Shown here: positions 33,312-42,100 of the stretch, in pieces
Layout: each line of letters starts with the position of its first letter
How positions within the stretch are numbered: position 1 is the stretch's first letter
Assembly (NCBI RefSeq): GCF_001439695.1
Contig: NZ_JYLL01000011.1
Span: 62,001-126,000, forward strand
From: Pseudomonas veronii
GTDB lineage: Bacteria; Pseudomonadota; Gammaproteobacteria; Pseudomonadales; Pseudomonadaceae
Direction: 5' to 3'
Length of the DNA stretch: 64,000 nucleotides
Notes under the pieces: model-generated
What the model was told of the DNA's origin: nothing
Seen by the model: the letters and a program-made list of their open reading frames with translations, nothing else
Databases searched by the model: none
Program-made: the position numbers and the translations under genes

Positions 33312-33889
33312 CTAGTTTCTTTGTCCTATCCAGGTTTCTAAGCCCTTGGAACTAATAGGTTTTTCTATCAAGTAACGCTGCAGAACTTCTTGGTTTTCTA
33401 CGCCTTCTGCAACGACTCGGTAGCCGATATTTTGAAGTTATGCAGAATAGTTTCGCAAATTTGCTCAGGGCCCGGCTCATTCATTGAGAATCAAGCCGAA
33501 TCGCGTCGGACTGATTTTATAAAGCAAGCAATTATTGGGTAGCAGTTTTGTAGGCGCGACGTTATCGCCAGGATCAAGTCTTGTGCACAGATATAACCCG
33601 GTGCCTTGACTATATCGTTGAGGACTTTCGGCGTAATGACGTCGACTGCGTCAATCTCGCATGCGCTGTTTACCCGGACCGTTTGATGTATATCTTCCTC
33701 AAACCTCAATCGATTAAACAACCCGGTGGGTTGGTCTACGAAGTTACGAGCGCGCATGTTGCAGATACGCATCATGACCCGTTCAGCGAAGTCATTGAGC
33801 ATGCCTCTGTGCAACTCGCTCATGGGCGCGCGCGTGACAGTTTTTAGCCTTTCAGCTTCACTCGACGGAATAGGAGCGCCTTCGCCCAT
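33312..33889 (-). pseudogene. Decayed GAF-GGDEF-EAL (c-di-GMP) protein gene
   Basis: Fragments of one gene remain in order on the minus strand. From the ATG at 33889 come the N-terminus (IPSSEAERLKTV) and the end of a GAF region joined to a GGDEF start (DQPTGLFNRLRFEEDI). A frame change near 33530 gives LLYKISPTRFGLILNE, then a stop; another frame gives EQICETILHNF; and a third gives the EAL end GYRVVAEGVENQEVLQ and KPISSKGLETWI before a TAG at 33312. About 580 bases remain of a gene that should exceed 2 kb, so the middle of each domain has been lost through several deletions and frameshifts. The catalytic EAL and GGDEF motifs are absent. Confidence 0.8.
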
Positions 33890-34321
33890 GATGACCCTCG
33901 CAATTGCTTGGTTCTACCTACAAGGTATCAGGTGATGATGTCATTATGATATCATTTTTTCGTTCGCTGCAACGCTCAGCGGTCTGCGCCTCGGCGTTGC
34001 GGGTGGGCATAGACAAGAGGTGATGCAAAACCCGCGACGGCCCATGTGTATTGACTTGGATCATCTCCTGTAGCGCCTTCTCTTCTATCGTGCTGCAGCT
34101 CTTTGAAGTCTGATATTGGGCTACAGTTCGAGCAAAGGATTGAGTCGTGGGTCTGAAGGCGCTTTAACGCGAGATAGACAAGTTGGCGGTGAGGGGCCGT
34201 GCTCTCGTAAAAAGGTCAATGTTCAGGCGTTTCCGATTTCCAGCGCTGCGTAGAAGGTTGCTAGGCGTTTTACCCGCCTTGCAAATATCGTTAAGTCCGT
34301 TCAACGACCGAGGGCACAGGG
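33890..34321. other. Intergenic region before the multi-PAS kinase
   Basis: About 430 bases without a supported gene. A weak AT-rich stem (about 33934-33954, one G-T pair) followed by six Ts could be a poor terminator. The rest presumably holds the promoter of the kinase gene at 34322, but I see no clear operator and no copy of the GTAGG palindrome. Base composition is lower in GC than the neighbouring genes, like the pseudogene next to it. Confidence 0.5.
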
Positions 34322-37219
34322 ATGATGGCTCGCGACGCACAGGCAGTGGCTGACGACGATACGTTGCGAACCCTCGAGAGTGTGCTCGGCTGTCTGTCCA
34401 TTGCGGTTGTGGCGCTGGACCGCGCCGCTCGGGTTGTCGCCGGCAATCCCGCGTTCGCCCAACTGCAAGTTCAAAATGGCGTTTCTCCGGCAGCGGGCGG
34501 CGAGTTCATCGCCCTCCTGCGGCCCGAAGACCATGGGCTGTTTTATGCGGCGCTGGAAACGGCCGCAGGGAACACGCGGGCTGGTTTCGCGGCATTGAGC
34601 AGAGAGGCGTGCGGGCTGGACGTCTCCCTGACGTTGTGGCGCGATGCGTATTTTATTGTCGAGGTCGTTGCCCGCCAGGGCGCGTCGGCCCCGTCATCCG
34701 AAACCGAAAGCTACGCGCAGATCCCGCTCAGGTCGATTTTCGATTCCTCCGGCACCGGCCTGGCGCTGGTGTCGCTGGACGGTCATTGGCTACGGGCCAA
34801 TGGCGTCATCTGCAGGTTGCTTGGGTATAGCGAAGCGCAGTTGCAAACCACCACGTTCATGGCACTGACCCACCCCGAGGACCGCGAGGTCGGCAAGCAG
34901 TTGATCGACGAACTCAAGCGCGGTGCAAGGTCGGGCGCGACGTTGCATAAACGCTATATCCATCGCGACGGGCGGGTGGTGTGGGCGCGGTTGACCGTGG
35001 GAATGGTGCGGGACGATCAGGGGCAGCCGCTCTGCTTTGTGTCCCAACTGGAGGACATCACCGAGAACTGGCAGCTGCGCGAAACGCTGGTGGGCAGCGA
35101 ACTCAAATTTCTCACCCTCGCGGAAAGTTCACCCAACATCATCGTGCGCTACAACCGCAACCTGTTGCGCACTTACGTCAACCCGGCCTTTTTGCGCTTG
35201 ACCGGCATGTCTTATGACGAGTCGATAGGCGTGAGCCCCGACGAGGACGCGGGTGACTATATCAACCAGCTGCGCCATGTCGTTGCGACGGGCGAAACCG
35301 CGCAATTCCTCGACAGTTGGACCTTCGCGGACAGTACCGAGTTGGTCAGTTGTGCGGTCAGCCTGACGGCCGAGCGCAGCCCGACAGGCGAGGTGATCGG
35401 CGTGTTGGCGCTGGCCCACGACATTACCGAGTTGTGCAAACAACAGGTCCTGGAAGACGCGCGCTTGGGGATTTTCGAAAAAATGGCGACGGGCGCGCCC
35501 CTGGAAGAAACGCTCGGGCTCCTGGTGGACTATCTGCAATTGGCCTTGCCCCATCGGTCCTGCCGGGTGCAGTTGGTAGCGCCGCTCGGCACCGGCGCGG
35601 TGATGAATACGGCGTCTGCCGTAGGCTGGTCCGAGCCGATCGTGGACAAACAAGGTCATGTGCTCGGCACTTTCGAGTTGTCCCAGGCGTCCGGCGCCGG
35701 GCCGGATGAGAGCGACATCCTGCGCGTGCGCCAGACCTGTCATATTGCGGCGATCGCGATCGAACGCTGGCAGTCAGAGTCGTTGCTCCGCGAGCGCGAG
35801 CGTCGTTACCGTGACATTTTCGACCATACCCTGGACATGCTTTGCCTGCTGGAAATGACGGCGGTCGGTTGCCTGCGTTGTGTCGAGGTCAACCCGGCGT
35901 TGTTGCGCGCGCTGGGCAAACCGCATGCCGACGTTATCGGTGAGCCGCTGGAGTTGATCTTTGGTCGATTGGGCGCGCAAAAGATCCAGGCGCTTTGTGA
36001 GCAATGCACAAGCGCCGGGCGGGTGGTTGAGTCGGATGAGGGCATGGTGCTTCGCAACGAAGTCCGTCAACTGCACTTTACGCTGGTGCCGGTGGCGGAT
36101 TCAGGGCGTGTGGCGGCGCGGATATTGGTGATCAGCCGCGACATTACCCTGTTGATCAGGGCCCGGCAGAAAGAACTCGGACGCCAGCACGACATCAGCG
36201 CACTGGTCGAAAACAGCCCGGACGCTATCGCTCGGTTGAGTGCTCATGGCGAAGTGCTCTACGTCAATGCGCAGTTGCGAAGATGGGTGGGCGGGGCCTG
36301 GCCGGAACTGATGGGCATGCCCATGGACGCGGTGGCGCCGCTGAACCACCAGTCTCAGCTGTTTCGCGAATTGGTGGCCCAAGTGATTCAGGAAAATAAA
36401 GCGACGGAGCAGGAGTTTCTGCTCTCGGGGTTGAAGAGCGCACCCAAAGTGGTACTGATCCACTTTGTTCCAGAGGTCGACGGCCAGCGGGTCGTGAGCG
36501 TGTTGGCGGTGGGGCGCGATATTTCCAGGCTGCGGGCTGCCGAGCGGCGCCTGGCCAACTCCAATGCACAATTGCGCGATCTGTCGACCCGTCGCGAAAC
36601 GGCGCGGGAAGAGGAGCGCAAACTGATCGCCAGGGAGATCCATGATGAGCTGGGCCAGCACTTGACGGCACTGCGCATGGGGATATCACTGTTGAGGTTT
36701 CAATTCGGCGCCTCGACACCCGAGCTGACCCCGCAGGTCGAGCGGCTGATGGTGCTGACCGACAAGACGATCCAGGTCGTGCGTGATGTCTCCACCAGCC
36801 TGCGACCGTCCGCGTTAAACCTGGGGCTGGTTTCCGGTCTTGAGTGGCTGACCACCGAGTTCGTCACCTTGACCCGGGTTCCCTGTGTGTTACACCTGCC
36901 GTCGATTCCCCTGACGCTCCCCGATACCCACGTCACCGCCGCGTTTCGCATCGTGCAGGAGTCGTTGACCAATATCGCGCGTTACGCCGAAGCGACACAG
37001 GTCAGCGTCACCCTGAGCCCGCAGGAAACCAACTGGCTGCTGGAGGTCCAGGATAACGGCAAGGGGTTTGACCCCGACGCCGTCACCCGGCAGACCCTGG
37101 GGTTGGCCGGGATGCGTGAGCGTGGCCTGATGTTGGGCGGCAAAGTGATTGTTTTCAGCCATCCCGGACAGGGCACAACAGTCCAGGCATTCATTCCGAT
37201 GCACAAGGATACGTATTAA
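34322..37219 (+). CDS. Multi-PAS/GAF sensor histidine kinase (NarX/HisKA_3 type)
   Basis: A 965-residue kinase with no clear transmembrane helix. I see PAS-like domains at about 20-115, 137-252, 262-372, 497-612 and 625-738, and a GAF-like stretch at about 385-490. The C-terminal kinase core has HisKA_3 with His774 (LIAREIHDELGQHLTALR) and a HATPase_c of the NarL-partner type (FRIVQESLTNIARYA, DNGKGFD, TLGLAGMRERGLMLGG). It overlaps the response regulator gene by one base. It likely integrates several small-molecule or redox cues in the cytoplasm and phosphorylates the NarL-type regulator. Confidence 0.9.
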   Translation: MMARDAQAVADDDTLRTLESVLGCLSIAVVALDRAARVVAGNPAFAQLQVQNGVSPAAGGEFIALLRPEDHGLFYAALETAAGNTRAGFAALSREACGLDVSLTLWRDAYFIVEVVARQGASAPSSETESYAQIPLRSIFDSSGTGLALVSLDGHWLRANGVICRLLGYSEAQLQTTTFMALTHPEDREVGKQLIDELKRGARSGATLHKRYIHRDGRVVWARLTVGMVRDDQGQPLCFVSQLEDITENWQLRETLVGSELKFLTLAESSPNIIVRYNRNLLRTYVNPAFLRLTGMSYDESIGVSPDEDAGDYINQLRHVVATGETAQFLDSWTFADSTELVSCAVSLTAERSPTGEVIGVLALAHDITELCKQQVLEDARLGIFEKMATGAPLEETLGLLVDYLQLALPHRSCRVQLVAPLGTGAVMNTASAVGWSEPIVDKQGHVLGTFELSQASGAGPDESDILRVRQTCHIAAIAIERWQSESLLRERERRYRDIFDHTLDMLCLLEMTAVGCLRCVEVNPALLRALGKPHADVIGEPLELIFGRLGAQKIQALCEQCTSAGRVVESDEGMVLRNEVRQLHFTLVPVADSGRVAARILVISRDITLLIRARQKELGRQHDISALVENSPDAIARLSAHGEVLYVNAQLRRWVGGAWPELMGMPMDAVAPLNHQSQLFRELVAQVIQENKATEQEFLLSGLKSAPKVVLIHFVPEVDGQRVVSVLAVGRDISRLRAAERRLANSNAQLRDLSTRRETAREEERKLIAREIHDELGQHLTALRMGISLLRFQFGASTPELTPQVERLMVLTDKTIQVVRDVSTSLRPSALNLGLVSGLEWLTTEFVTLTRVPCVLHLPSIPLTLPDTHVTAAFRIVQESLTNIARYAEATQVSVTLSPQETNWLLEVQDNGKGFDPDAVTRQTLGLAGMRERGLMLGGKVIVFSHPGQGTTVQAFIPMHKDTY

Positions 37220-37848
37220 TGATTCGCATGCTGATCGCCGATGACCACACCATCATGCGCGAAGGGCTCAAGCAGTTGTTCATGCTGGTCGCCGATGTCC
37301 AGGTGGTGGCCGAAGCCGAGAGTGGCACGCAAGTGATCGAGCTGTTGCGCCAGGTCGAGATCGACCTGCTGCTGCTCGATATGAACATGCCGGGTATCAG
37401 CGGCGAAATCCTGATCGCCCGCCTGCATACCCAGTACCCGGAGCTGCCGATCCTGGTGTTGAGCATGCATAACGAAATCCACATTGCGCAACGCGCACTG
37501 CGCGCTGGTGCGCTCGGCTACCTCACCAAGGACCGCGACCCCGAGACCCTGTTGGTTGCCATGCGACGAGTGGCCAGCGGCCAACGTTACCTGGACCCGG
37601 CGCTGGCAGAGCAGATTGCCCTGCAAAGCAGTGGCCTGAAGCAACAGACCTACGTTGAAAGCCTGTCCGATCGCGAGTTTCAGATTCTGCGCTTGCTGGC
37701 TCATGGCATGAGCGTCAACCAGATCGCCGAACAGTTGGTCATCAGCAACAAGACGGTCAGCACCCACAAGACCCGGCTCATGGAAAAGATGGGGTTCGGC
37801 TCTACGGCGGACATTGTGCGCTTCGCCATGACCTTGGGTATTTCGTGA
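37219..37848 (+). CDS. NarL/FixJ-family response regulator
   Basis: A 209-residue regulator: a receiver with Asp54 ([13 protein letters not shown]) and Lys in LTKDRDPE, then a LuxR-type helix-turn-helix ([25 protein letters not shown], residues about 147-205, first part). It overlaps the multi-PAS kinase gene and forms a pair with it. Immediately downstream, before the chemosensory operon, are inverted repeats of TAGGG-type half-sites typical in style of NarL-family operators, so it is the best candidate to control that operon. Confidence 0.92.
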   Translation: MIRMLIADDHTIMREGLKQLFMLVADVQVVAEAESGTQVIELLRQVEIDLLLLDMNMPGISGEILIARLHTQYPELPILVLSMHNEIHIAQRALRAGALGYLTKDRDPETLLVAMRRVASGQRYLDPALAEQIALQSSGLKQQTYVESLSDREFQILRLLAHGMSVNQIAEQLVISNKTVSTHKTRLMEKMGFGSTADIVRFAMTLGIS

Positions 37849-37861
37849 GCAACCCCCTTGT

Positions 37862-37912
37862 GTAGGGATTTTCCTACCTTGGTTGCCGGTATCCCTACCC
37901 TGGAATAGGGAT
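37862..37912. promoter_or_regulatory. Paired palindromes (GTAGG-N6-CCTAC and ATCCCTA-N8-TAGGGAT) before the chemosensory operon
   Basis: GTAGG at 37862-37866 and CCTAC at 37873-37877 are separated by six bases, the same arms and spacing as at 26825-26846. A second inverted pair, ATCCCTA at 37891-37897 and TAGGGAT at 37906-37912, follows in the opposite half-site order. They fill the space between the NarL-type regulator gene and the MCP gene, and look like an operator for that regulator. Confidence 0.55.
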
Positions 37913-38011
37913 GGTCCGATGGCCGTGGTGCCATTATTGGGCCAGTATCCCTCTCAAGCAATCGAACTGCCGATCAACCGGCGACGAGATGCTTCGATTG
38001 GGAGACAGACC

Positions 38012-39196
38012 GTGAGCGAACAGACCACACCCCCCTCGGCTGCTTTGATAGTGTTTCCGGTCGCCTTGGCCGGTCTGCTCGGAGGCCTTGCGGTTGCCTA
38101 CAGCAATGACTTCAGCGCATGGGCTGTGGCGGCAGGGGGCGCGTTGTTGGTGCTGTGCGTTGGCTTGGGCCTTTGGGCAAACAGATGCTTCCAGGCGCAT
38201 TGCAACAGCCTGCAACGCCAGCTCGATCAGCCGCCCGAGGTCTCGGCGACATTGGCCGTCGATAACGGCCTGGCAGACGTGTGCCTCAGCGTGCTTCCCG
38301 TTTGGTCCAGGCAGATCGAAGCCGCGCGCCTGATCAGCGAAACGTCCATCCTCAAGCTCAGCGAACGCTTTGGCACGCTGTCATCGAACATCAGCCACAG
38401 CGTGGCCAGCAACGGCGGGCAAGATGCTTCCCAGCAATTGGTCGACTTGCTGGAAGTCGGCCAGCGCGACCTCAATTCCATCGTGCTGGCTCTGCGCTCC
38501 GCGCTCTCCAATAAAGAGAGCGAACTCAAAGAAGTCCTGCAGCTCTCCGGCTTCACCGAACAACTTCAGCAGATGGCCAAGTTTGTCGGTGACATCGCCA
38601 GTCAAACCAACCTGCTTGCCCTCAACGCCGCCATCGAGGCCGCGCGCGCCGGTGAGGCGGGGCGAGGTTTTGCGGTGGTCGCCGATGAAGTGCGCAAGCT
38701 GTCGAGTATGTCCGGCGAGACCGGGCGCAAGATCAGTGAAACCGTGAATACCGTCAATGCGGCCATTGCCCGCACGGTGCAAATGTCCCGCCACCACGCT
38801 GAACAAGACACCTTGACCCTCGCGGATTCGGAGCGTGTGGTCTCGCAGGTCATCGAACATTTTCGCGGTACCGCCCAGACCCTCGTGCGCAACAGCCATG
38901 ACCTGCAACAGCAGAGCGCCAACGTCGCCGACGAGATTGCCCAGGTGCTGGTCGCCTTGCAGTTCCAGGACCGCGTCAGCCAGATGTTGACGCTGATTAC
39001 TCGCGACCTGGACAAGCTCCAGCAGCAGTTGGACGAGCGCCAGGCATCGAGCCTGAGCGGGCATACCCTCAGCCCGATGGTCAGTGATCGTTGGCTGCAA
39101 GAGCTTTCAACGGCCTACACCATGCCGGAGCAACACGCTATCCATGGCGGTAACACGCACGCCAAGTCCGATGACAGCGAAATCACCTTTTTCTAG
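38012..39196 (+). CDS. Methyl-accepting chemotaxis-like protein, short receptor
   Basis: A 394-residue receptor with two closely spaced transmembrane helices near the N-terminus (about 12-32 and 38-56) and almost no periplasmic part, then a helical cytoplasmic region with the signalling tip [20 protein letters not shown] and [16 protein letters not shown]. The GTG at 38012 is the chosen start because GGAG lies 7 bases upstream; the open frame before it has no ribosome-binding site. It ends SEITFF. It probably senses an internal or membrane signal. It is the first gene of the main chemosensory operon. Confidence 0.85.
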   Translation: MSEQTTPPSAALIVFPVALAGLLGGLAVAYSNDFSAWAVAAGGALLVLCVGLGLWANRCFQAHCNSLQRQLDQPPEVSATLAVDNGLADVCLSVLPVWSRQIEAARLISETSILKLSERFGTLSSNISHSVASNGGQDASQQLVDLLEVGQRDLNSIVLALRSALSNKESELKEVLQLSGFTEQLQQMAKFVGDIASQTNLLALNAAIEAARAGEAGRGFAVVADEVRKLSSMSGETGRKISETVNTVNAAIARTVQMSRHHAEQDTLTLADSERVVSQVIEHFRGTAQTLVRNSHDLQQQSANVADEIAQVLVALQFQDRVSQMLTLITRDLDKLQQQLDERQASSLSGHTLSPMVSDRWLQELSTAYTMPEQHAIHGGNTHAKSDDSEITFF

Positions 39197-39209
39197 AGGA
39201 GCTTTTCCG

Positions 39210-39578
39210 ATGAGCAAAACCATTCTGATCGTCGACGACTCTGCCTCCATCCGGCAGGTGGTCAGCATCACTCTCAAAGGCGCGGGTTATGACGTGATCG
39301 AAGGCTGTGATGGCAAAGATGCGCTGAGCAAACTGGACGGACGCAAAATCCACCTGATTGTCAGCGACGTGAACATGCCCAACATGGACGGCTTCAGCTT
39401 CGTCAAGGCGGCCAAGCTATTGCCGGCCTACAAGTTCACGCCGGTCATCATGCTGACCACCGAGGCCAGTGATGCGATGAAGCAGCAAGGCCAGGCCTCC
39501 GGTGCCAAGGCGTGGATGGTCAAGCCCTTTCAGCCGGCGCAAATGCTCACTGCCGTCTCCAAGTTGATCCTGCCATAG
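39210..39578 (+). CDS. cheY: CheY-family single-domain response regulator
   Basis: A 122-residue receiver with acid pocket IVDDSAS, phospho-acceptor Asp53 (LIVSDVNMPNMDG), Thr/Ser in MLTTEAS and Lys in WMVKPFQP, all as in CheY. AGAGGAG precedes the ATG by about 8 bases. It starts 13 bases after the MCP and before STAS and cheA, so it is the expected phosphorylation target of the CheA encoded at 39934. Its output (motor or other) is unknown. Confidence 0.92.
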   Translation: MSKTILIVDDSASIRQVVSITLKGAGYDVIEGCDGKDALSKLDGRKIHLIVSDVNMPNMDGFSFVKAAKLLPAYKFTPVIMLTTEASDAMKQQGQASGAKAWMVKPFQPAQMLTAVSKLILP

Positions 39579-39611
39579 CAATGACCAGCGACCGCTGGCC
39601 AGGAGGTTTCC

Positions 39612-39929
39612 ATGAAAAGCACCGTACCGATGCTACGTCGAATCCAGGTCATGGAAGGCCCCCTGACGATCTACACCGCCACTGAACAAAAAGACCTGTT
39701 GTTGTCGTTGTTTCCGCTGGCGCATGAGGTTGAGTTGGACTTGTCCAATGTCGACGAACTGGACAGCGCCGGTCTGCAATTGTTGATCCTCATCAAACGC
39801 GAGTCGCTCAAGGACGGAACGCAGCTGTTGCTGAGCAACCCGAGCGCGACCGTAATCGAAGCAATACGGCTCAGCGGTCTTGACGACTACTTCGCCAATC
39901 CGCTTTTCGCCCAGTCGCTTGGAGCATGA
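39612..39929 (+). CDS. STAS-domain protein (anti-sigma-factor-antagonist-like)
   Basis: A 105-residue STAS domain with the phosphorylatable Ser52 in the conserved NVDELDSAGLQLLI segment, like SpoIIAA/RsbV. A perfect AGGAGG precedes the ATG. STAS proteins switch partners by Ser phosphorylation, but no anti-sigma kinase or PP2C phosphatase gene is nearby. It lies between cheY and cheA, 4 bases before the cheA ATG, so it is part of the chemosensory operon and may act as an extra adaptor or output. Confidence 0.88.
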   Translation: MKSTVPMLRRIQVMEGPLTIYTATEQKDLLLSLFPLAHEVELDLSNVDELDSAGLQLLILIKRESLKDGTQLLLSNPSATVIEAIRLSGLDDYFANPLFAQSLGA

Positions 39930-39933
39930 TCGT

Positions 39934-42075
39934 ATGGCCCAGCCCATGAACATGGATGACGTGCTGCAGACTTTCATTGCCGAGAGTCGCGAGCTCCTGC
40001 TGCAAATGGAAGACGCACTGCTGCAGATCGAGAGGTCGCCGCAGGACCTCGACACCATCAACGGCTTGTTCCGCGTGGCCCACACCATCAAAGGCTCGGC
40101 CGGCTTGTTTGGCTTGATGCCCATCGTTGAGTTCACCCATGTCGCCGAAAGCGTCCTGGACCGGGTCCGCAGCCTGGAAGTGCGCGTCGACGAGGCATTG
40201 AGTGCGTTGTTTCTCGATGCCCGTGACCATATCGGCCAGTTGATCGACCTGCTGGCCGAGGATGGCAACCTTGACCGATTGGACGAACCGCTGCGGCTCC
40301 AGGGCCAATGCCTGGGCGAGCGGCTCGCGCAGTACCTGGAAGGCTCGGTGCCGAGCGCTTCGCCCGCTCCAGCCACGCTGCCGGCGGACGAGCCGGGCGC
40401 AAGTCCCGGCCACTGGCACTTGTCCCTGCGCTTTGGTCCGGATGTATTGCGCAACGGCATGGACCCGCTGGCGTTCCTGCGTTACCTGAGCACGTTGGGG
40501 CAGTTGCTGCATACCGTCACACTGTGCGAGGGGTTGCCGCCGTTTGCGTCGATGGACCCGGAAACCAACTACCTGGGCTTTGAACTCGCGCTGCTCAGCG
40601 ATGCCTCGCGGGAGGTCATCGACGGGGCCTTTGATTTTGTGCGCGATGACGCGCTCGTCCAGATCCTTGCACCGCAAGCCTCTGTCCAAGCCTGTCGCGC
40701 GCATCTCGACGGATTGCCGGAAGACAATGCCGTGCTGCTTGAGCTGCTGGTACGTTGCGGCACATTGACGGAGTCCCAGGCCCTGCTCGTCACCCAGGAG
40801 GGTGAGCAAGCTCCGGTCGAGATGCGCGGCGAGCTGGACGCAGCCCCCGATTCAGTCGCGCCGTTGATCAAGGCCGGCAAGGGCGCGGCGAGCAACGAAG
40901 GCAACCTGATCCGCGTCGATGCCGCCAAGCTGGACCAACTGATCAACCTGGTTGGCGAGCTGATCATCGCCGGAGCCGGAGCCAACCTGGTGGCAGTGCG
41001 TAGCGGGATTGGCGAGATGATCGAAGCCACCAGCCTGTTATCGCGCTTGGTGGAAGAGGTGCGTGACTCGGCACTGACCCTGCGCATGGTGCAGATCGGC
41101 GCGACATTCACGCGCTTCCAGCGGGTGGTGCGCGACGTCTCCAAGGAACTGGGCAAGGACATCGTGCTGCAGATCGGCGGTGGCGAGACCGAGTTGGACA
41201 AGACCGTCGTCGAACGTATCGGCGACCCGTTGACGCACTTGGTGCGCAACGCCATGGACCATGGCATCGAGGCCGTGTCGACGCGCCTTCAACGGGGCAA
41301 GCCGGCCCAGGGCACGGTACGCCTGAATGCCTACCACGAGTCCGGCAGTATCGTGATCGAAGTGTCGGACGACGGCGGTGGCCTGGCCAAGGACAAAATC
41401 CTGGCCAAGGCCCGCGAGCGTGGCCTGGTGGGGGACGGCCAGCTACCGGCGGATAAAGACATCCTGAACTTGATTTTCGAGCCGGGCTTCTCCACCGCCG
41501 ACCAGGTCAGCAACCTGTCCGGCCGCGGGGTGGGCATGGATGTGGTCAAGCGCAATATCACCGCGTTGCGCGGCAGCGTGAGCCTCGAGAGCGAAGAAGG
41601 GCAGGGCACAACGGTACGGATTCGTCTGCCGCTGACCCTGGCCATCATCGACGGCTTTCTGATCGGGGTGGGCAAGGCCTCTTATGTCATCCCGTTGAAC
41701 ATGGTGGAGGAGTGCATCGAGCTGGCGCCTGGACAGGGCGCAGACACCGGCTACCTGGACCTGCGTGGAGATGTGCTGCCGATCCTGCGCCTGCGGGACA
41801 TGTTCGATGTGCAAGAACCTCGAGGCAGTCGAGAAAACGTGGTCGTCGTGCAATACGCCGGCTTGCGTGCTGGCTTGGTGGTCGATCGCTTGCAGGGGGA
41901 GTTTCAAACCGTGATCAAGCCATTGGGCAAAGTGTTTGGTGAGGCCCATGGGCTCGGCGGGTTCACCATCCTTGGCAGTGGAGCCGTCGCCCTGATTCTG
42001 GATATACCCAATTTGTTAGGACACGTTGCCAAGGACGCCACCCACCGTTCGATCCCAAGTCCGTTATCGACTTAA
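39934..42075 (+). CDS. cheA: CheA chemotaxis histidine kinase
   Basis: A 713-residue CheA. P1 (HPt) holds phosphorylated His50 ([14 protein letters not shown]); a region of about 130-320 is P2-like. P3 dimerisation ([19 protein letters not shown]) starts near 325; P4 ATPase has [18 protein letters not shown] and [14 protein letters not shown]5 (CheW-like) includes [23 protein letters not shown] fits the ATG at 39934. It phosphorylates the CheY and CheB of this operon. All catalytic motifs look intact. Confidence 0.95.
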   Translation: MAQPMNMDDVLQTFIAESRELLLQMEDALLQIERSPQDLDTINGLFRVAHTIKGSAGLFGLMPIVEFTHVAESVLDRVRSLEVRVDEALSALFLDARDHIGQLIDLLAEDGNLDRLDEPLRLQGQCLGERLAQYLEGSVPSASPAPATLPADEPGASPGHWHLSLRFGPDVLRNGMDPLAFLRYLSTLGQLLHTVTLCEGLPPFASMDPETNYLGFELALLSDASREVIDGAFDFVRDDALVQILAPQASVQACRAHLDGLPEDNAVLLELLVRCGTLTESQALLVTQEGEQAPVEMRGELDAAPDSVAPLIKAGKGAASNEGNLIRVDAAKLDQLINLVGELIIAGAGANLVAVRSGIGEMIEATSLLSRLVEEVRDSALTLRMVQIGATFTRFQRVVRDVSKELGKDIVLQIGGGETELDKTVVERIGDPLTHLVRNAMDHGIEAVSTRLQRGKPAQGTVRLNAYHESGSIVIEVSDDGGGLAKDKILAKARERGLVGDGQLPADKDILNLIFEPGFSTADQVSNLSGRGVGMDVVKRNITALRGSVSLESEEGQGTTVRIRLPLTLAIIDGFLIGVGKASYVIPLNMVEECIELAPGQGADTGYLDLRGDVLPILRLRDMFDVQEPRGSRENVVVVQYAGLRAGLVVDRLQGEFQTVIKPLGKVFGEAHGLGGFTILGSGAVALILDIPNLLGHVAKDATHRSIPSPLST

Positions 42076-42100
42076 TGAGCGTCATCAGGAGTTCCTCGCC

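Noticed and set aside
33934-33960. AT-rich stem followed by six Ts
   Set aside because: The stem is only seven pairs with a G-T pair, too weak to call a terminator with confidence; mentioned only in the intergenic note.
38012-39196. Soluble chemoreceptor interpretation of the short MCP
   Set aside because: Two clear hydrophobic helices near the N-terminus make it a membrane protein.
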